Position numbers and translations under genes: made by a program
Notes under the pieces: generated by a model
Told to the model about the DNA's origin: nothing
Databases searched by the model: none
What the model saw: only the letters and a program-made list of their open reading frames with translations
Assembly: GCF_002954585.1 (NCBI RefSeq)
Contig: NZ_MSCI01000002.1
Location: forward strand, 63,266 to 127,265
Direction of reading: 5' to 3'
DNA: 64,000 bases
Origin: Vibrio chagasii
GTDB lineage: Bacteria; Pseudomonadota; Gammaproteobacteria; Enterobacterales; Vibrionaceae
In this document: positions 29,660 through 39,119 of the stretch, piece after piece
Position numbering within the stretch: position 1 is the stretch's first letter
How the letters are laid out: each line of letters starts with the position of its first letter

Positions 29660-30005
29660 TCCATAAGTAGTGATTTTGTATTGAGTGGTTAATCAATTCA
29701 TCAGCCAAATAAATTGTAACAAATGTAACTGAACGACAGAGTAGCTAAATAAGTCGAAATTAAACTCCAAATTAGCGCATTTTATGTTTTTTTATAACTA
29801 TTTAAGCTGTTGATTTTTATGGTTTAATTAATTATTGAGGTAAAATTAAGTTATTCTTTATCAATCTTGTTGGTAGCTGGGGATGTATTGGTTAATAGTA
29901 AGTGTAATCCGAAAAGCATCGGTCTGGTAAATATAAAAACTAGTGGTTATCTATTCCCATACCATTACAAACTTAACGCTGTCGTACCGACAAGAGGCAA
30001 CTTGA
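29660..30005. other. AT-rich leuO upstream region
   Basis: This 346-bp gap is strongly AT-rich between about 29700 and 29900, as expected for an H-NS-silenced regulator promoter. No clear terminator for the glycosyltransferase gene is seen. TGTCG-TAC-CGACA (29980-29992) forms a hairpin touching the leuO ribosome site (AGAGG, about 29993-29997). I could not place a convincing promoter. Confidence 0.5.
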
Positions 30006-30965
30006 ATGTTAGATAAAAAAGACGCAATGAGTGCTATCACTAGCTATAGAATGGAAAGCACACTTCGTGGAGTGGACTTAAACCTTTTGACTGTATTTGA
30101 TGCAGTAATGCAAGAGCAAAACATTACACGTGCAGCTCACAACTTGGGTATGTCTCAGCCGGCAGTAAGTAACGCTGTGGCTCGCTTGAAAGTGATGTTT
30201 AACGACGAACTATTTATGCGTCAAGGCCGTGGTATTCAACCGACTCAACGTGCACGTCAGTTGTTTGGTCCTATCCGCCAAGCGCTACAATTAGTACGCA
30301 ACGAATTACCAAGTTCGGTGTTTTCTCCAGAGTCTTCTTCTCGCCTGTTCAAGCTTGCGATTTGCAGCCCTTGTGACATGCGTTTTGCACCTAAGATTAT
30401 GTCGACAATTAATGAGCAAGCACCTAGCGTAAAACTGCATATGGATGCTGAATTCGACCGTCAACTTTCTGAGCGTATGCGCTACCAAGAAATCGACTTC
30501 GTTATTGATTACGCTCGTTTCGATGAGCAAGGTTTCTCAAGTACTGAGATCTTCCAAGACGAATTGGTTGTGGTTGCTTCTTCTTCTCACCCACGCATTA
30601 ACGGTGAAGTGACAGCTGAAGAGCTATTGAATGAGAAGCACGCGAAACTGTCTCGCATTCACGGCCAACGTAGCTTCTCTGAGCAAGCTTACCGTGACCT
30701 AGACTGCACACCTTTCTACGAAGGCACGAGCCTAAGCAACGTACTTTACGTTGTTGGTCAATCTGAGTTAGTAACGATTGCACCGCGCTGGATGGTAGAG
30801 CACGCAGCAAACAAAGATAATCTGCAGATCCTAGATTTCCCATTCGATAATGCGGCAATCTCTGGCTACCTAAGCTGGCACGAATCAAGTGAGAAAGATA
30901 AGGGGCACATTTGGTTACGAGATCAGCTAATGATGATCTGTGGCGAAGTAGTGGCGTTTAACTAA
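30006..30965 (+). CDS. leuO: LysR-type regulator LeuO
   Basis: The 319-aa protein is a LysR-type regulator. Its winged helix spans VDLNLLTVFDAVMQEQNITRAAHNLGMSQPAVSNAVARLK (residues 24-63), which is the LeuO form. The C-terminal half is the effector domain (RLFKLAICSPCDMRF). LeuO antagonises H-NS in enteric bacteria and acts in the ToxR network in V. cholerae. The placement a few genes from leuABCD is conserved, though here the RND operon and PAP2/glycosyltransferase pair intervene. A strong terminator follows. Confidence 0.94.
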   Translation: MLDKKDAMSAITSYRMESTLRGVDLNLLTVFDAVMQEQNITRAAHNLGMSQPAVSNAVARLKVMFNDELFMRQGRGIQPTQRARQLFGPIRQALQLVRNELPSSVFSPESSSRLFKLAICSPCDMRFAPKIMSTINEQAPSVKLHMDAEFDRQLSERMRYQEIDFVIDYARFDEQGFSSTEIFQDELVVVASSSHPRINGEVTAEELLNEKHAKLSRIHGQRSFSEQAYRDLDCTPFYEGTSLSNVLYVVGQSELVTIAPRWMVEHAANKDNLQILDFPFDNAAISGYLSWHESSEKDKGHIWLRDQLMMICGEVVAFN

Positions 30966-30986
30966 GCACTAAACTCTATGGTTTAT

Positions 30987-31022
30987 AAGCCCTAAGCTGG
31001 GAGTCTGGCTTAGGGCTTTTTT
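30987..31022 (+). terminator. Intrinsic terminator of leuO
   Basis: AAGCCCTAAGC and GCTTAGGGCTTTTTT form an 11-bp stem around a 10-nt loop, 22 bp after the stop. Confidence 0.92.
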
Positions 31023-31166
31023 GTGCTTGCTATCTTTGCTGATAGAAAACCTAGCGAGAGGCGTACTATTACTTATAACTTTGAGCTCCATCAGTTGCCT
31101 TTTCCATAATCAGAGGTACACTTGTGCGCTCAAAAAAGCTTACAGGTGTAAGCCAAAGGTAAAGAG

Positions 31167-32975
31167 ATGGCCAATTTAGATTTTCATATCGTAAAAAGAC
31201 TTCGTGACCAAATTGCCCAAGGCGGCAACCGTACAGCTTTGAAACACAAAGTAGGTAATGTATGGCAAGGCATTAGCTGGCAGCAGTTTGGGCAACAAAT
31301 CGATACGCTTTCATTAGCGCTATTGGCTCAAGGATTGAGAGTTCAAGATAAGATCGGTATCTATTCAAACAACATGCCTCAATGGACGGTGGCAGATTTC
31401 GCTGCTTTGCAAGCTCGTCTTGTTACTGTGCCGATTTATCCAACTAATACCGCCGCGCAGTCTTCTTACATTATCCAAAATGCAGATGTGAAGATCTTGT
31501 TCGTTGGTGAGCAAGTTCAATTCGATGCTGCCGTTAGCTTATTTGAAGAGTGCGAACAGCTAGAAGTAGTTGTGGCGATGTCGGACGGTATCGATCTTCA
31601 GGGTCACAGCTTTGCGGTATCTTGGAATGATTTCATGGCACGTGGTGTCGAGTCACAACAGGCTGAATTCGACGCTCGTCTTGCTGATGCAAACATGGAT
31701 GACTTACTGACCCTTATCTATACCTCTGGTACAACAGGTCAGCCTAAGGGCGTAATGCTTGATTACACCAATGTTGGCTACCAGCTAGAAGGACACGATG
31801 AGCGCTTGAGCCTAACGAAAGACGATGTCTCGTTGTGTTTCCTACCTTTATCACATGTATTTGAGCGTGCTTGGACTTTCTACGTGCTCTACAAAGGCGC
31901 AACTAACTGCTATCTGCAAGACACAATGCAGGTACGTGATGCACTGAGCGACGTGAAACCTACCGTAATGTGTGCGGTTCCACGCTTCTATGAAAAGATC
32001 TTCTCTGCGATTCACGAGAAAGTATCTAAAGCGCCGTTTATCCGTAAAGTGCTATTTACTTGGGCGGTAAACATGGGCGCGAAGCTCTCGGTTTGTCACC
32101 AAGAAGGTCGTACACCATCACTGATGTTGAAGAAGAGCCATGCGCTAGCCGATAAGCTTGTGTTATCTAAGCTACGAGCGCTGCTTGGCGGTAACATCAA
32201 TTTCATGCCATGTGGTGGCGCGAAGCTTGATGAAACCATTGGTCGTTTCTTCCATGCTATCGGCATTAACGTAAAACTTGGCTATGGCATGACAGAAACC
32301 ACAGCAACAGTGTCGTGCTGGGATGACCGCTGCTTTAACCCTGATTCAATTGGTATGGCTATGCCGGGCGCTGAAGTAAAAATTGGTGCTCAGAATGAGA
32401 TTCTTGTTCGTGGTCCAATGGTGATGCGTGGCTACTACAAAATGCCAGAAGAGACAGCGAAAACATTCGATGAGCACGGCTTCTTGAAGACCGGTGATGC
32501 AGGCCATTTTGATGAAAATGGTAACCTGTTTATTACCGACCGTATTAAAGAGCTGATGAAAACTTCAGGCGGCAAGTACATTGCACCGCAAGTAGTAGAA
32601 GGCGCGATCGGTAAAGACCACTTCATCGAGCAGATTGCTGTTATTGCTGATACACGTAAATTCGTTTCTGCACTGATTGTTCCGTGTTACGACTCATTAG
32701 AAGAGTACGCTAAAGAGTTGAATATCAAGTATCACGATCGAGTAGAACTGATTAAACACCACCAAATCGTTGAGATGCTTGAGAAGCGTGTGAATGACTT
32801 GCAGCAAGAGCTTGCTAAATTTGAGCAAGTGAAGAAATTCAAGTTGTTACCAAAAGCGTTTTCAATGGATGATGGCGAATTAACGCCAACTCAGAAACTG
32901 CGTCGTAAAGTTATTAACGACAAGTATCAAGACGAAATCGAAGAAATGTACACTGAAAAGCCTAAAGATAAGTAG
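31167..32975 (+). CDS. Long-chain acyl-CoA synthetase / AMP-binding ligase
   Basis: The 602-aa protein is an ANL-superfamily ligase. The P-loop motif [16 protein letters not shown] (about residue 190) and the acyl-binding [12 protein letters not shown], and the hinge [20 protein letters not shown] with the C-terminal lysine region, are all present. It resembles the eukaryotic-type long FadD (FadD15-like) rather than E. coli FadD. It activates long-chain fatty acids with ATP and CoA. The start at 31167 has AAAGAG upstream. It is monocistronic with its own terminator. Confidence 0.92.
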   Translation: MANLDFHIVKRLRDQIAQGGNRTALKHKVGNVWQGISWQQFGQQIDTLSLALLAQGLRVQDKIGIYSNNMPQWTVADFAALQARLVTVPIYPTNTAAQSSYIIQNADVKILFVGEQVQFDAAVSLFEECEQLEVVVAMSDGIDLQGHSFAVSWNDFMARGVESQQAEFDARLADANMDDLLTLIYTSGTTGQPKGVMLDYTNVGYQLEGHDERLSLTKDDVSLCFLPLSHVFERAWTFYVLYKGATNCYLQDTMQVRDALSDVKPTVMCAVPRFYEKIFSAIHEKVSKAPFIRKVLFTWAVNMGAKLSVCHQEGRTPSLMLKKSHALADKLVLSKLRALLGGNINFMPCGGAKLDETIGRFFHAIGINVKLGYGMTETTATVSCWDDRCFNPDSIGMAMPGAEVKIGAQNEILVRGPMVMRGYYKMPEETAKTFDEHGFLKTGDAGHFDENGNLFITDRIKELMKTSGGKYIAPQVVEGAIGKDHFIEQIAVIADTRKFVSALIVPCYDSLEEYAKELNIKYHDRVELIKHHQIVEMLEKRVNDLQQELAKFEQVKKFKLLPKAFSMDDGELTPTQKLRRKVINDKYQDEIEEMYTEKPKDK

Positions 32976-33435
32976 TTTTTAGGATAGATAAATTTTCAGT
33001 TGTTTAAAAATCCCCCTACGAATGTGATTGCATTTTTAGGGGGATTTTTTATGGCTCAAGACTTGGCAGAATGTGCGAATGCGCACACAGAAAAGCGCGT
33101 AATTCATCGATAAATAGTGGTTTATATAAATATTAAGTGCTTTTTTTAAGTGTGAATTTGGTTTTTATGACTGTTTGCTTAGCTTGGGGTAGTGTTTGTT
33201 TGATGTTTTAAGCTGATGGTTGGTTTTTTAACATGATCGCCGGATAACGGGTGTTAGACCAGATGATAATAAAGCGTTAAAGTTGTTTCGTATTACTGTT
33301 TGTTGTTATCACGACAGACAGCCATAGCCGAAAAAGTGGAAGTATTTCGAATTAGGCTACGAATAAGCCCTAGACTATGAAAAACCAGCCCAACACGTTC
33401 ACCAAATGTGATTGGAAACTGGTGAGGAGAGCAAT
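32976..33435. other. Gap between the acyl-CoA ligase gene and ilvI
   Basis: After the ligase terminator (33008-33050) lie about 380 bp with no gene that I can support except the tiny ORF at 33377-33439. The sequence is AT-rich around 33120-33240. No leucine- or valine-rich leader and no terminator-like attenuator precede ilvI, unlike leuA. Lrp control, known for enteric ilvIH, cannot be read by eye here. Confidence 0.5.
33008..33050 (+). terminator. Intrinsic terminator of the acyl-CoA ligase gene
   Basis: AATCCCCCTA and TAGGGGGATTTTTT form a 10-bp stem with a long loop, about 35 bp after the stop. Confidence 0.88.
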
Positions 33436-33439
33436 ATGA
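33377..33439 (+). CDS. Possible 20-codon upstream ORF overlapping the ilvI start
   Basis: ATG 33377 opens a frame reading [20 protein letters not shown] whose TGA (33437-33439) overlaps the ilvI ATG in an ATGA junction. It spans the ilvI ribosome site. It has no good ribosome site of its own and no run of branched-chain codons, so it may be chance; if translated it would couple to ilvI. Confidence 0.25.
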   Translation: MKNQPNTFTKCDWKLVRRAI

Positions 33440-35175
33440 CAACAAAACCTGAAACAGCAATGTTATCCGGCGCTGAGATGGTGGTGCAGTCTCTTATTGA
33501 AGAGGGTGTAGAACAAATCTTTGGTTACCCAGGTGGTTCTGTACTTGATATCTATGATGCGCTGCATGCGAAAACTGATGAAATCAAACACGTATTAGTA
33601 CGACACGAACAAGCCGCTACCCATATGGCAGATGGTTATACTCGTTCTACCGGCAAGCCTGGTGTAGTACTGGTATGTTCTGGTCCTGGCGCAACCAATA
33701 CCGTAACAGGTATCGCAACGGCGTACATGGACTCGATTCCAATGATCGTTATCTCAGGTAACGTACCAAACAATCTCATTGGTAATGATGCCTTCCAAGA
33801 GTGTGACATCGTGGGTGTATCTCGCCCGATAGTTAAACACAGCTTCCTAGTTAAGAAAGCGGAAGATATCCCTGAAGTTCTAAAAAAAGCATTCTATATT
33901 TCAACGACAGGACGTCCTGGTCCTGTGGTTATCGATCTGCCAAAAGATGTATTAAACCCGCAAATCAAGCTTCCTTATGAATACCCAGAAACGATCAAAA
34001 TGCGTTCGTACAACCCAACGGTTACGGGTCATAAAGGTCAGATCAAGAAGGCACTAAAGGCACTTCTTGAAGCGAAGAAGCCAGTACTTTATGTCGGTGG
34101 CGGTGCGGTTATCTCTGAAGCCGATCAACAGCTGATCAAATTGGCTGAAGCACTGAATCTACCCGTAGTAAGCACACTAATGGGCTTAGGTGCTTTCCCT
34201 GGTACTCACAAGAATTCTCTAGGCATGTTAGGCATGCACGGTTTGTACGAAGCCAATATGGCGATGCATAATGCCGATCTTATTTTTGGTGTCGGTGTAC
34301 GTTTTGATGATCGCACAACCAACAATCTAGATAAGTACTGCCCGAACGCGAAGATCATGCACATTGATATCGACCCATCGTCGATCTCTAAAAACGTGAA
34401 AGTGGATCTGCCTATCGTAGGTTCTGCGGAAAAAGTACTTGAGAGCATGGTTAACCTGCTGATTGAGCAGGGCGGCACTAACGATGCTGAAGCTCTTGAG
34501 AGCTGGTGGAGTGAAATCAAGCAGTGGCAAGATCGTAACTGCTTAGCATATGAAAAATCTTCTGAGTGCATTAAGCCGCAGCAAGTTATTGAAGCTCTGC
34601 ACAAAGTAACCAATGGTGGTGCTTACGTTGCTTCTGATGTTGGCCAACACCAAATGTTCGCAGCGTTATATTACCCATTTAACAAACCACGCCGTTGGAT
34701 TAACTCTGGTGGCCTAGGCACCATGGGTTTTGGTCTACCTGCGGGCATGGGTGTTAAGTTCGCTAAACCAGATGAAGAAGTTGTGGTAGTAACCGGTGAC
34801 GGGAGTATTCAGATGAATATCCAAGAGCTGTCGACGGCACTGCAGTACAATATCCCAGTTAAGATTATTAACCTAAACAACCGTTTCTTAGGAATGGTAA
34901 AACAGTGGCAAGACATTGTTTATCAAGGTCGTCACTCAAACTCATATATGGACTCTGTTCCTGATTTTGCGGCTATTGCGGAGGCTTATGGTCACGTAGG
35001 TATGCGCATTTCATCTCCGGATGAGCTTGAATCAGGTTTGGAAAAAGCACTGGCGATGAAAGACCGTTTGGTATTTGTCGATATCAGTGTAGATGACACC
35101 GAGCACGTATACCCAATGCAGATCAAAGGCGAGGGTATGGATAATATGTGGCTAAGCAAAACGGAGAGAACATAA
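33436..35175 (+). CDS. ilvI: Acetolactate synthase large subunit (isozyme III type)
   Basis: IlvI is the thiamine-diphosphate-dependent catalytic subunit that makes 2-acetolactate or 2-aceto-2-hydroxybutyrate for Val, Leu and Ile. The 579-aa protein has [16 protein letters not shown], the catalytic Glu in [14 protein letters not shown], and the TPP-binding [16 protein letters not shown]...NNRFLGMV (GDG-x24-NN). I take ATG 33436, with GAGGAGAG upstream, over a TTG at 33412. ilvH follows after one base, so they form a coupled pair. Confidence 0.97.
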   Translation: MTTKPETAMLSGAEMVVQSLIEEGVEQIFGYPGGSVLDIYDALHAKTDEIKHVLVRHEQAATHMADGYTRSTGKPGVVLVCSGPGATNTVTGIATAYMDSIPMIVISGNVPNNLIGNDAFQECDIVGVSRPIVKHSFLVKKAEDIPEVLKKAFYISTTGRPGPVVIDLPKDVLNPQIKLPYEYPETIKMRSYNPTVTGHKGQIKKALKALLEAKKPVLYVGGGAVISEADQQLIKLAEALNLPVVSTLMGLGAFPGTHKNSLGMLGMHGLYEANMAMHNADLIFGVGVRFDDRTTNNLDKYCPNAKIMHIDIDPSSISKNVKVDLPIVGSAEKVLESMVNLLIEQGGTNDAEALESWWSEIKQWQDRNCLAYEKSSECIKPQQVIEALHKVTNGGAYVASDVGQHQMFAALYYPFNKPRRWINSGGLGTMGFGLPAGMGVKFAKPDEEVVVVTGDGSIQMNIQELSTALQYNIPVKIINLNNRFLGMVKQWQDIVYQGRHSNSYMDSVPDFAAIAEAYGHVGMRISSPDELESGLEKALAMKDRLVFVDISVDDTEHVYPMQIKGEGMDNMWLSKTERT

Positions 35176-35176
35176 T

Positions 35177-35671
35177 ATGAGACACATTATTTCACTACTA
35201 ATGGAAAACCAACCGGGTGCGCTTTCTCGTGTGGTTGGCTTGTTTTCTCAACGTGGCTACAACATCGAGTCGTTGAACGTATCTCCAACAGATGATCCAA
35301 CGCTTTCTCGTTTGAACGTGACAACTAACTCGAGCGAAATGCAGCTTGAACAGATCCAGAAGCAACTGCATAAGCTGATTGATGTTCTTAAAGTTCAGGA
35401 AGTCTCTGAGCTTGAGCACATCGAGCGTGAACTATTGATGGTAAAAGTTCGTGCGAGTGGCTTTGCTCGTGCCGAAGTGAAGCGCACGGCGGATATTTTC
35501 CGTGGTCAAATTGTTGATGTGACGGCTTCTCAATACACGGTACAAATGGCGGGCACGAGCGAGAAACTGGATGCGTTCATTCAAGCTATGTCTGAAGTGA
35601 CAGAAGTACTTGAAGTGGCACGCAGTGGCGTGGTCGGCATCGCTCGTGGTGAGCGCGCGCTGAAAGCTTAA
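35177..35671 (+). CDS. ilvH: Acetolactate synthase small (regulatory) subunit
   Basis: IlvH activates IlvI and confers valine feedback inhibition. The 164-aa protein has an N-terminal ACT domain (RHIISLLMENQPGALSRVVGLFSQRGYNIESLNV) with the valine-contacting Asn/Gly residues of the family, and a C-terminal second ACT-like domain (LLMVKVRASGFARAEV). It starts one base after the ilvI stop. It ends at the hairpin 35698-35728. Confidence 0.98.
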   Translation: MRHIISLLMENQPGALSRVVGLFSQRGYNIESLNVSPTDDPTLSRLNVTTNSSEMQLEQIQKQLHKLIDVLKVQEVSELEHIERELLMVKVRASGFARAEVKRTADIFRGQIVDVTASQYTVQMAGTSEKLDAFIQAMSEVTEVLEVARSGVVGIARGERALKA

Positions 35672-35697
35672 ACGTTAAGTGTTTAAAAGATAGCTAT

Positions 35698-35728
35698 AAA
35701 GCCGCTTTTTTAAGCGGCTTTTATTTTG
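35698..35728 (+). terminator. Intrinsic terminator of ilvIH
   Basis: AAAGCCGCTT and AAGCGGCTTTTATTTT form a stem 26 bp after ilvH. Confidence 0.88.
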
Positions 35729-35785
35729 TTAATTTTATAGAGTGCTATAATTCTGCGCTTCCTTCTACTTTCATTTGAGTTAGTA

Positions 35786-37669
35786 ATGAGAAATAGTAAA
35801 TCGATAATTACATTGCTGATTATTTCGATAGCACTGTCTTCGGCAGTGGGACTTTACTATTTACAGCGCTACAAAGAAGTCAAACAACAAAGCTTTGATG
35901 ACTCTGCGAAGCAAGCCCTTCATCAGCTAGTTTACGCTGAGAGAGACTACAACCTCTTAAAAGCTCAGTTGGTTTCGGTTATGAGGCTACTGAGTCATAG
36001 CCAAAGCTTAGTTAACTTCGCATCTTCCCCCTCTGAGCAGACGAAAAGCCTTCTAGAAGAAGTGTGGCAGTCAGTATTAGTGAACCAAAAGTGGTACACA
36101 CAAATTCACTTAATCGACGTTGCGGGTAAAGAGCTGGTTCGTGTGAACTACTCGTCTTTAACAGGATCCGTGACGCTGCCTCAGCAATTACAAGATAAAT
36201 CTGACTCTAACTATTATCAGTTTGCACAGAGTCTAGAACACGAAGATATCGGTGGTTGGGGGATAGAGCTTGAAACTGAGCATGGTGAGTTAGCATACCC
36301 TTATAAGCCTGTCTTTCGAGTGTTCACCCCTGTTGAAACTCCTGAGAAGCGTGTCGGTTATCTGGTGATCAACCTCGATGTCTGGGGGCTCTCTTCGCGT
36401 CTTAACTTTTCTCCGGATTATGATTTTAGATCGGAAGTTGTTAATGGTGAGGGCTATTACATCGCTAGCCCAAACAACAGCAAATTGTTTGGCGACTCTG
36501 TTCCTGAAAGAAAAGGTTTTAACCTCAAAAACATAGCTCCTCAAACATGGAAAGCGCTCTCTCAGCAACAAAAGGGGACGGTGTTTGAAGATGGCAACTT
36601 GTTTGCGTTTAACACCGTTCTGCTAGCCAATAATCAAAAAATGTACTTTGTGATTCAGCTTAATGAGAAGCAACTTCTTGCTCGAGCTGAACGAGACCTT
36701 AACGATCTTGCCCACGAAGAGATCATCGTACTTTTCACGGTATTACTTTTTGCTTTTCCGTTTGCGTATCTCGTGACACATTACCGACGTCGTAGTTTAG
36801 AGAGTAAACTTGCGCGTGCAGCCTTGAATGGTATGTCGGCTGTGATGATCACGGACAAACAGCATCGCACCATGATGATCAACAATGAGTTTGAAAATAT
36901 GACCGGATACAGCGAACCGCAGGTTATCGGTCATAATGCACTGCAGCTTCTGCTGGAAAATACAGATCAGCAGATCACCAGTGAATCCATCTGGCGACAC
37001 TTAGATAATGAAGAAGTGTGGGAAGGCGAGGTATTGTGTAAGAACAAGCTGCGTATTCCTTTTACTGCCATCATGCGTGTCCATGCGGTCAAGAGTAACT
37101 CAGGTAAAGTGAGCTACTACATTACCTCGCTGGTGGATATATCAGTAAGGAAAGAGCTCGAGGTGCGTCTGCGCTTTTTGAGTGAGCGAGATGCTTTGAG
37201 CAATCTCTGGAATCGTCGAAAGTTTGAAGAGCAGTTAGCTTACTATTCTCGCTTGGTTGAGCGTTACCCAAATGAAGCGACGACTTGTTTAGCTTTAGTC
37301 GATATCGATAACTTTAAACGAATTAATGATGAGCTTGGTCATGATGAGGGTGACCGTGTGATTGCCAGAGTGGCCAAGCTTCTACAAGACAGCCTTCGAA
37401 GTAGCGATTTTGTGGCGCGTGTTGGTGGTGAAGAGTTCGCACTGTTAATGCCACACACTTCTTTGCCAGAAGCGAAGCGTGTATTGGACCGACTACGCAT
37501 TGAGATTGAACTGTCTGCAGGCACCAAGGTAACTGTCAGTGTCGGTTTCACAGACTTGACGAGCAACAGCACCCGTTCATACAAATGTGCAGATGTCGGG
37601 CTTTATGAGTCGAAATCATCTGGGCGTAATACCGTTTCTATCTGTCCTAGCTATGCGGATGTCGCGTAG
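35786..37669 (+). CDS. Membrane-bound PAS-GGDEF diguanylate cyclase
   Basis: The 627-aa protein has TM1 (IITLLIISIALSSAVGLYYL), a periplasmic sensor region of about 270 residues (Cache-like; FVNLDVWGLSSRL-type and GYYIASPNNSKLFG segments), TM2 near residue 310-330 (IIVLFTVLLFAFPFAYLVT), a PAS domain (about 340-460), and a GGDEF domain. The active motif is VARVGGEEFALL (GGEEF), preceded by the inhibitory RxxD site (RSSD) at the usual distance. It should therefore make cyclic di-GMP from GTP under product inhibition. The signal is unknown. It stands alone after ilvIH. Confidence 0.93.
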   Translation: MRNSKSIITLLIISIALSSAVGLYYLQRYKEVKQQSFDDSAKQALHQLVYAERDYNLLKAQLVSVMRLLSHSQSLVNFASSPSEQTKSLLEEVWQSVLVNQKWYTQIHLIDVAGKELVRVNYSSLTGSVTLPQQLQDKSDSNYYQFAQSLEHEDIGGWGIELETEHGELAYPYKPVFRVFTPVETPEKRVGYLVINLDVWGLSSRLNFSPDYDFRSEVVNGEGYYIASPNNSKLFGDSVPERKGFNLKNIAPQTWKALSQQQKGTVFEDGNLFAFNTVLLANNQKMYFVIQLNEKQLLARAERDLNDLAHEEIIVLFTVLLFAFPFAYLVTHYRRRSLESKLARAALNGMSAVMITDKQHRTMMINNEFENMTGYSEPQVIGHNALQLLLENTDQQITSESIWRHLDNEEVWEGEVLCKNKLRIPFTAIMRVHAVKSNSGKVSYYITSLVDISVRKELEVRLRFLSERDALSNLWNRRKFEEQLAYYSRLVERYPNEATTCLALVDIDNFKRINDELGHDEGDRVIARVAKLLQDSLRSSDFVARVGGEEFALLMPHTSLPEAKRVLDRLRIEIELSAGTKVTVSVGFTDLTSNSTRSYKCADVGLYESKSSGRNTVSICPSYADVA

Positions 37670-38065
37670 CTTTATACCTTTCTTTATTCCTAGTTCTTTT
37701 TGTTTACCGCAACTGTATTTCTTTAGGTGCCTTTCACTTGAGAGAGTGGTTAAGTATTTTCAATGTAGATTTTAGGAATCTCACTTTTGAGCGAGCTATG
37801 TCACAATTTTTGTACAGTTAGACTAAAGTCTAATGATGGTGAAAATTTGAGCTAAAATGAACAATAAGTAAACTACGTTGCTTCAGATTACATCATGTTA
37901 AGCGGTGTAATAAATAGAGTGTTTACCAGATAGTAAAGGGATGACACCGTTAACTTAATTCAGCTGGTTAGCTAGCCTTTTCAATGAGTTGAAAGGCAGC
38001 AGTAGAATTAGGTTAGCAGGAGCAAGAGTTTGGGGATCATACAGTCTGGTTAAAAGAGGCGTGGT
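37670..38065. other. Long gap before the 43-aa membrane protein gene
   Basis: This 396-bp region has no supported gene. It holds the palindrome TTAGACTAAAGTCTAA (37818-37833), a stem GCCTTTTCAA / TTGAAAGGC near 37974-37998, and then the ribosome site AGAGG at 38055-38059. It could be a long regulated leader or hold a small RNA; neither is proven. Confidence 0.4.
37818..37833. promoter_or_regulatory. Palindrome, possible operator
   Basis: TTAGACT-AA-AGTCTAA is a perfect 7-bp inverted repeat in the gap between the diguanylate cyclase and the 43-aa ORF. I do not recognise the binding protein. Confidence 0.3.
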
Positions 38066-38197
38066 ATGTTTGTCGATTTTTTAGTGAGATTAACCATAGG
38101 TACATTGGTCATTCTTGGTTTTAAACTGAGTGCTTTGTATTTCTTACCTATGGTCTTGCTACTCAATACTCATCACAAAGAGTTTTTTGGGTGGTAG
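38066..38197 (+). CDS. Small membrane protein, 43 aa (unrecognised)
   Basis: This short gene reads MFVDFLVRLTIGTLVILGFK and continues to THHKEFFGW. AGAGG sits 6 bp before the ATG, an ideal ribosome site. Residues 8-34 are hydrophobic (TIGTLVILGF, then SALYFLPMVLLL), giving one long or two short membrane helices, with a His/Lys tail. A strong terminator follows 24 bp later, so it ends its own transcription unit. I know no named family. Position after a long untranslated gap suggests regulated expression. Coding status is inferred from ribosome site, terminator and composition. Confidence 0.68.
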   Translation: MFVDFLVRLTIGTLVILGFKLSALYFLPMVLLLNTHHKEFFGW

Positions 38198-38221
38198 TCC
38201 AGCCTTGATGCTGAAAACAAA

Positions 38222-38250
38222 AAAACGGAGCTATAGCTCCGTTTTTTTTT
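38222..38250. terminator. Bidirectional terminator between the 43-aa ORF and the GntR gene
   Basis: AAAACGGAGC, loop TATA, GCTCCGTTTTTTTTT pairs perfectly, with A- and T-tracts on both sides. Confidence 0.92.
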
Positions 38251-38271
38251 GGTTTGAAACCTATCGCTGCT

Positions 38272-38931
38272 TTATGCCGCTTCGATAACTTCTTCAATTC
38301 GTTTCATTGAACCTAGCAGGTGTTGATCAAGCAATTCAGTTGCTTGCTCTACGTTCTTCGACAGTACTAGCTTCATGATCATTTCGTGCTCATCAATGTT
38401 GAACAGCTCTTCTGACGCACTCTGTGCTGACATCGCTAAGAAGCGGTAACGCTTTAATTGGTTGATCAAATCTTCAAAGAAGCCAAACATGTTCTCTGAG
38501 TCAGCGCCTTCAAGTAGCGCAACGTGGAACTGTTGGTGACGCTCTTCCCATTCCACACAGTCAAACTCTTCAGACACATGCTGTACTCGAGACAGCTTGT
38601 GATAAGAGGTCAGTACATCCAGTTCCCAGGTTTCATCACCTGCAGAAATCGCTTTTTTCAACAGTACTGATGAAACGAAACGTAAGCTCTCATAAAGATC
38701 ATTCAGTTCTTTCTTTGATACTGGTGCTACCCAACAGCCCTTTTGTGGCTCGAGCTTTACGTATTTGCTCCAAGATAACTGCACTAGAGCTTCGCGAATT
38801 GGAGATGCGCCAACGTTGTATCTGTTCTTTAGATCAGCAACAACGAGCTTTTGGCCCGGGGCTAACTCACCATTGAGAATATCCTGGCGAATCATCTTTG
38901 ATACTTTGTCAGTGAGAGTAGGACTAGACAT
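38272..38931 (-). CDS. GntR-family transcriptional regulator (FCD subfamily)
   Basis: The 219-aa protein has a GntR winged helix at the N-terminus (DILNGELAPGQKLVVADLKNRYNVGASPIREAL, residues about 14-50) and an all-helical FCD effector domain with likely metal-binding His residues in EERHQQFHVALLEGADS and near FNIDEHEMI. I place the start at 38931, because GAGG lies 6 bp before it; the ATG at 38943 is less well placed. The effector and targets are unknown; it may control itself. It sits downstream of pykF on the same strand but after the pykF terminator. Confidence 0.88.
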   Translation of the reverse strand: MSSPTLTDKVSKMIRQDILNGELAPGQKLVVADLKNRYNVGASPIREALVQLSWSKYVKLEPQKGCWVAPVSKKELNDLYESLRFVSSVLLKKAISAGDETWELDVLTSYHKLSRVQHVSEEFDCVEWEERHQQFHVALLEGADSENMFGFFEDLINQLKRYRFLAMSAQSASEELFNIDEHEMIMKLVLSKNVEQATELLDQHLLGSMKRIEEVIEAA

Positions 38932-39067
38932 TACAAACCTCATGTATATTTGATTTCTAGTCTGCTTATCCGTCTCTTAGAAAGAGTCCATTGGAATTTA
39001 ACAGTACGTGGTTCTATTGAGTTTGATAATACAGCGTACTGAAAAGTTAGGCAAGATTTTGTTTCAT

Positions 39068-39094
39068 AAAAAAAGAGGGCCGAAGCCCTCTTTT
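39068..39094 (-). terminator. Intrinsic terminator of pykF
   Basis: AAAAGAGGGC, loop TTCG on the minus strand, GCCCTCTTTTTTT lies 26 bp after the pykF stop. Confidence 0.92.
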
Positions 39095-39119
39095 ATATTT
39101 TATGCGAATCGGTTCATTC

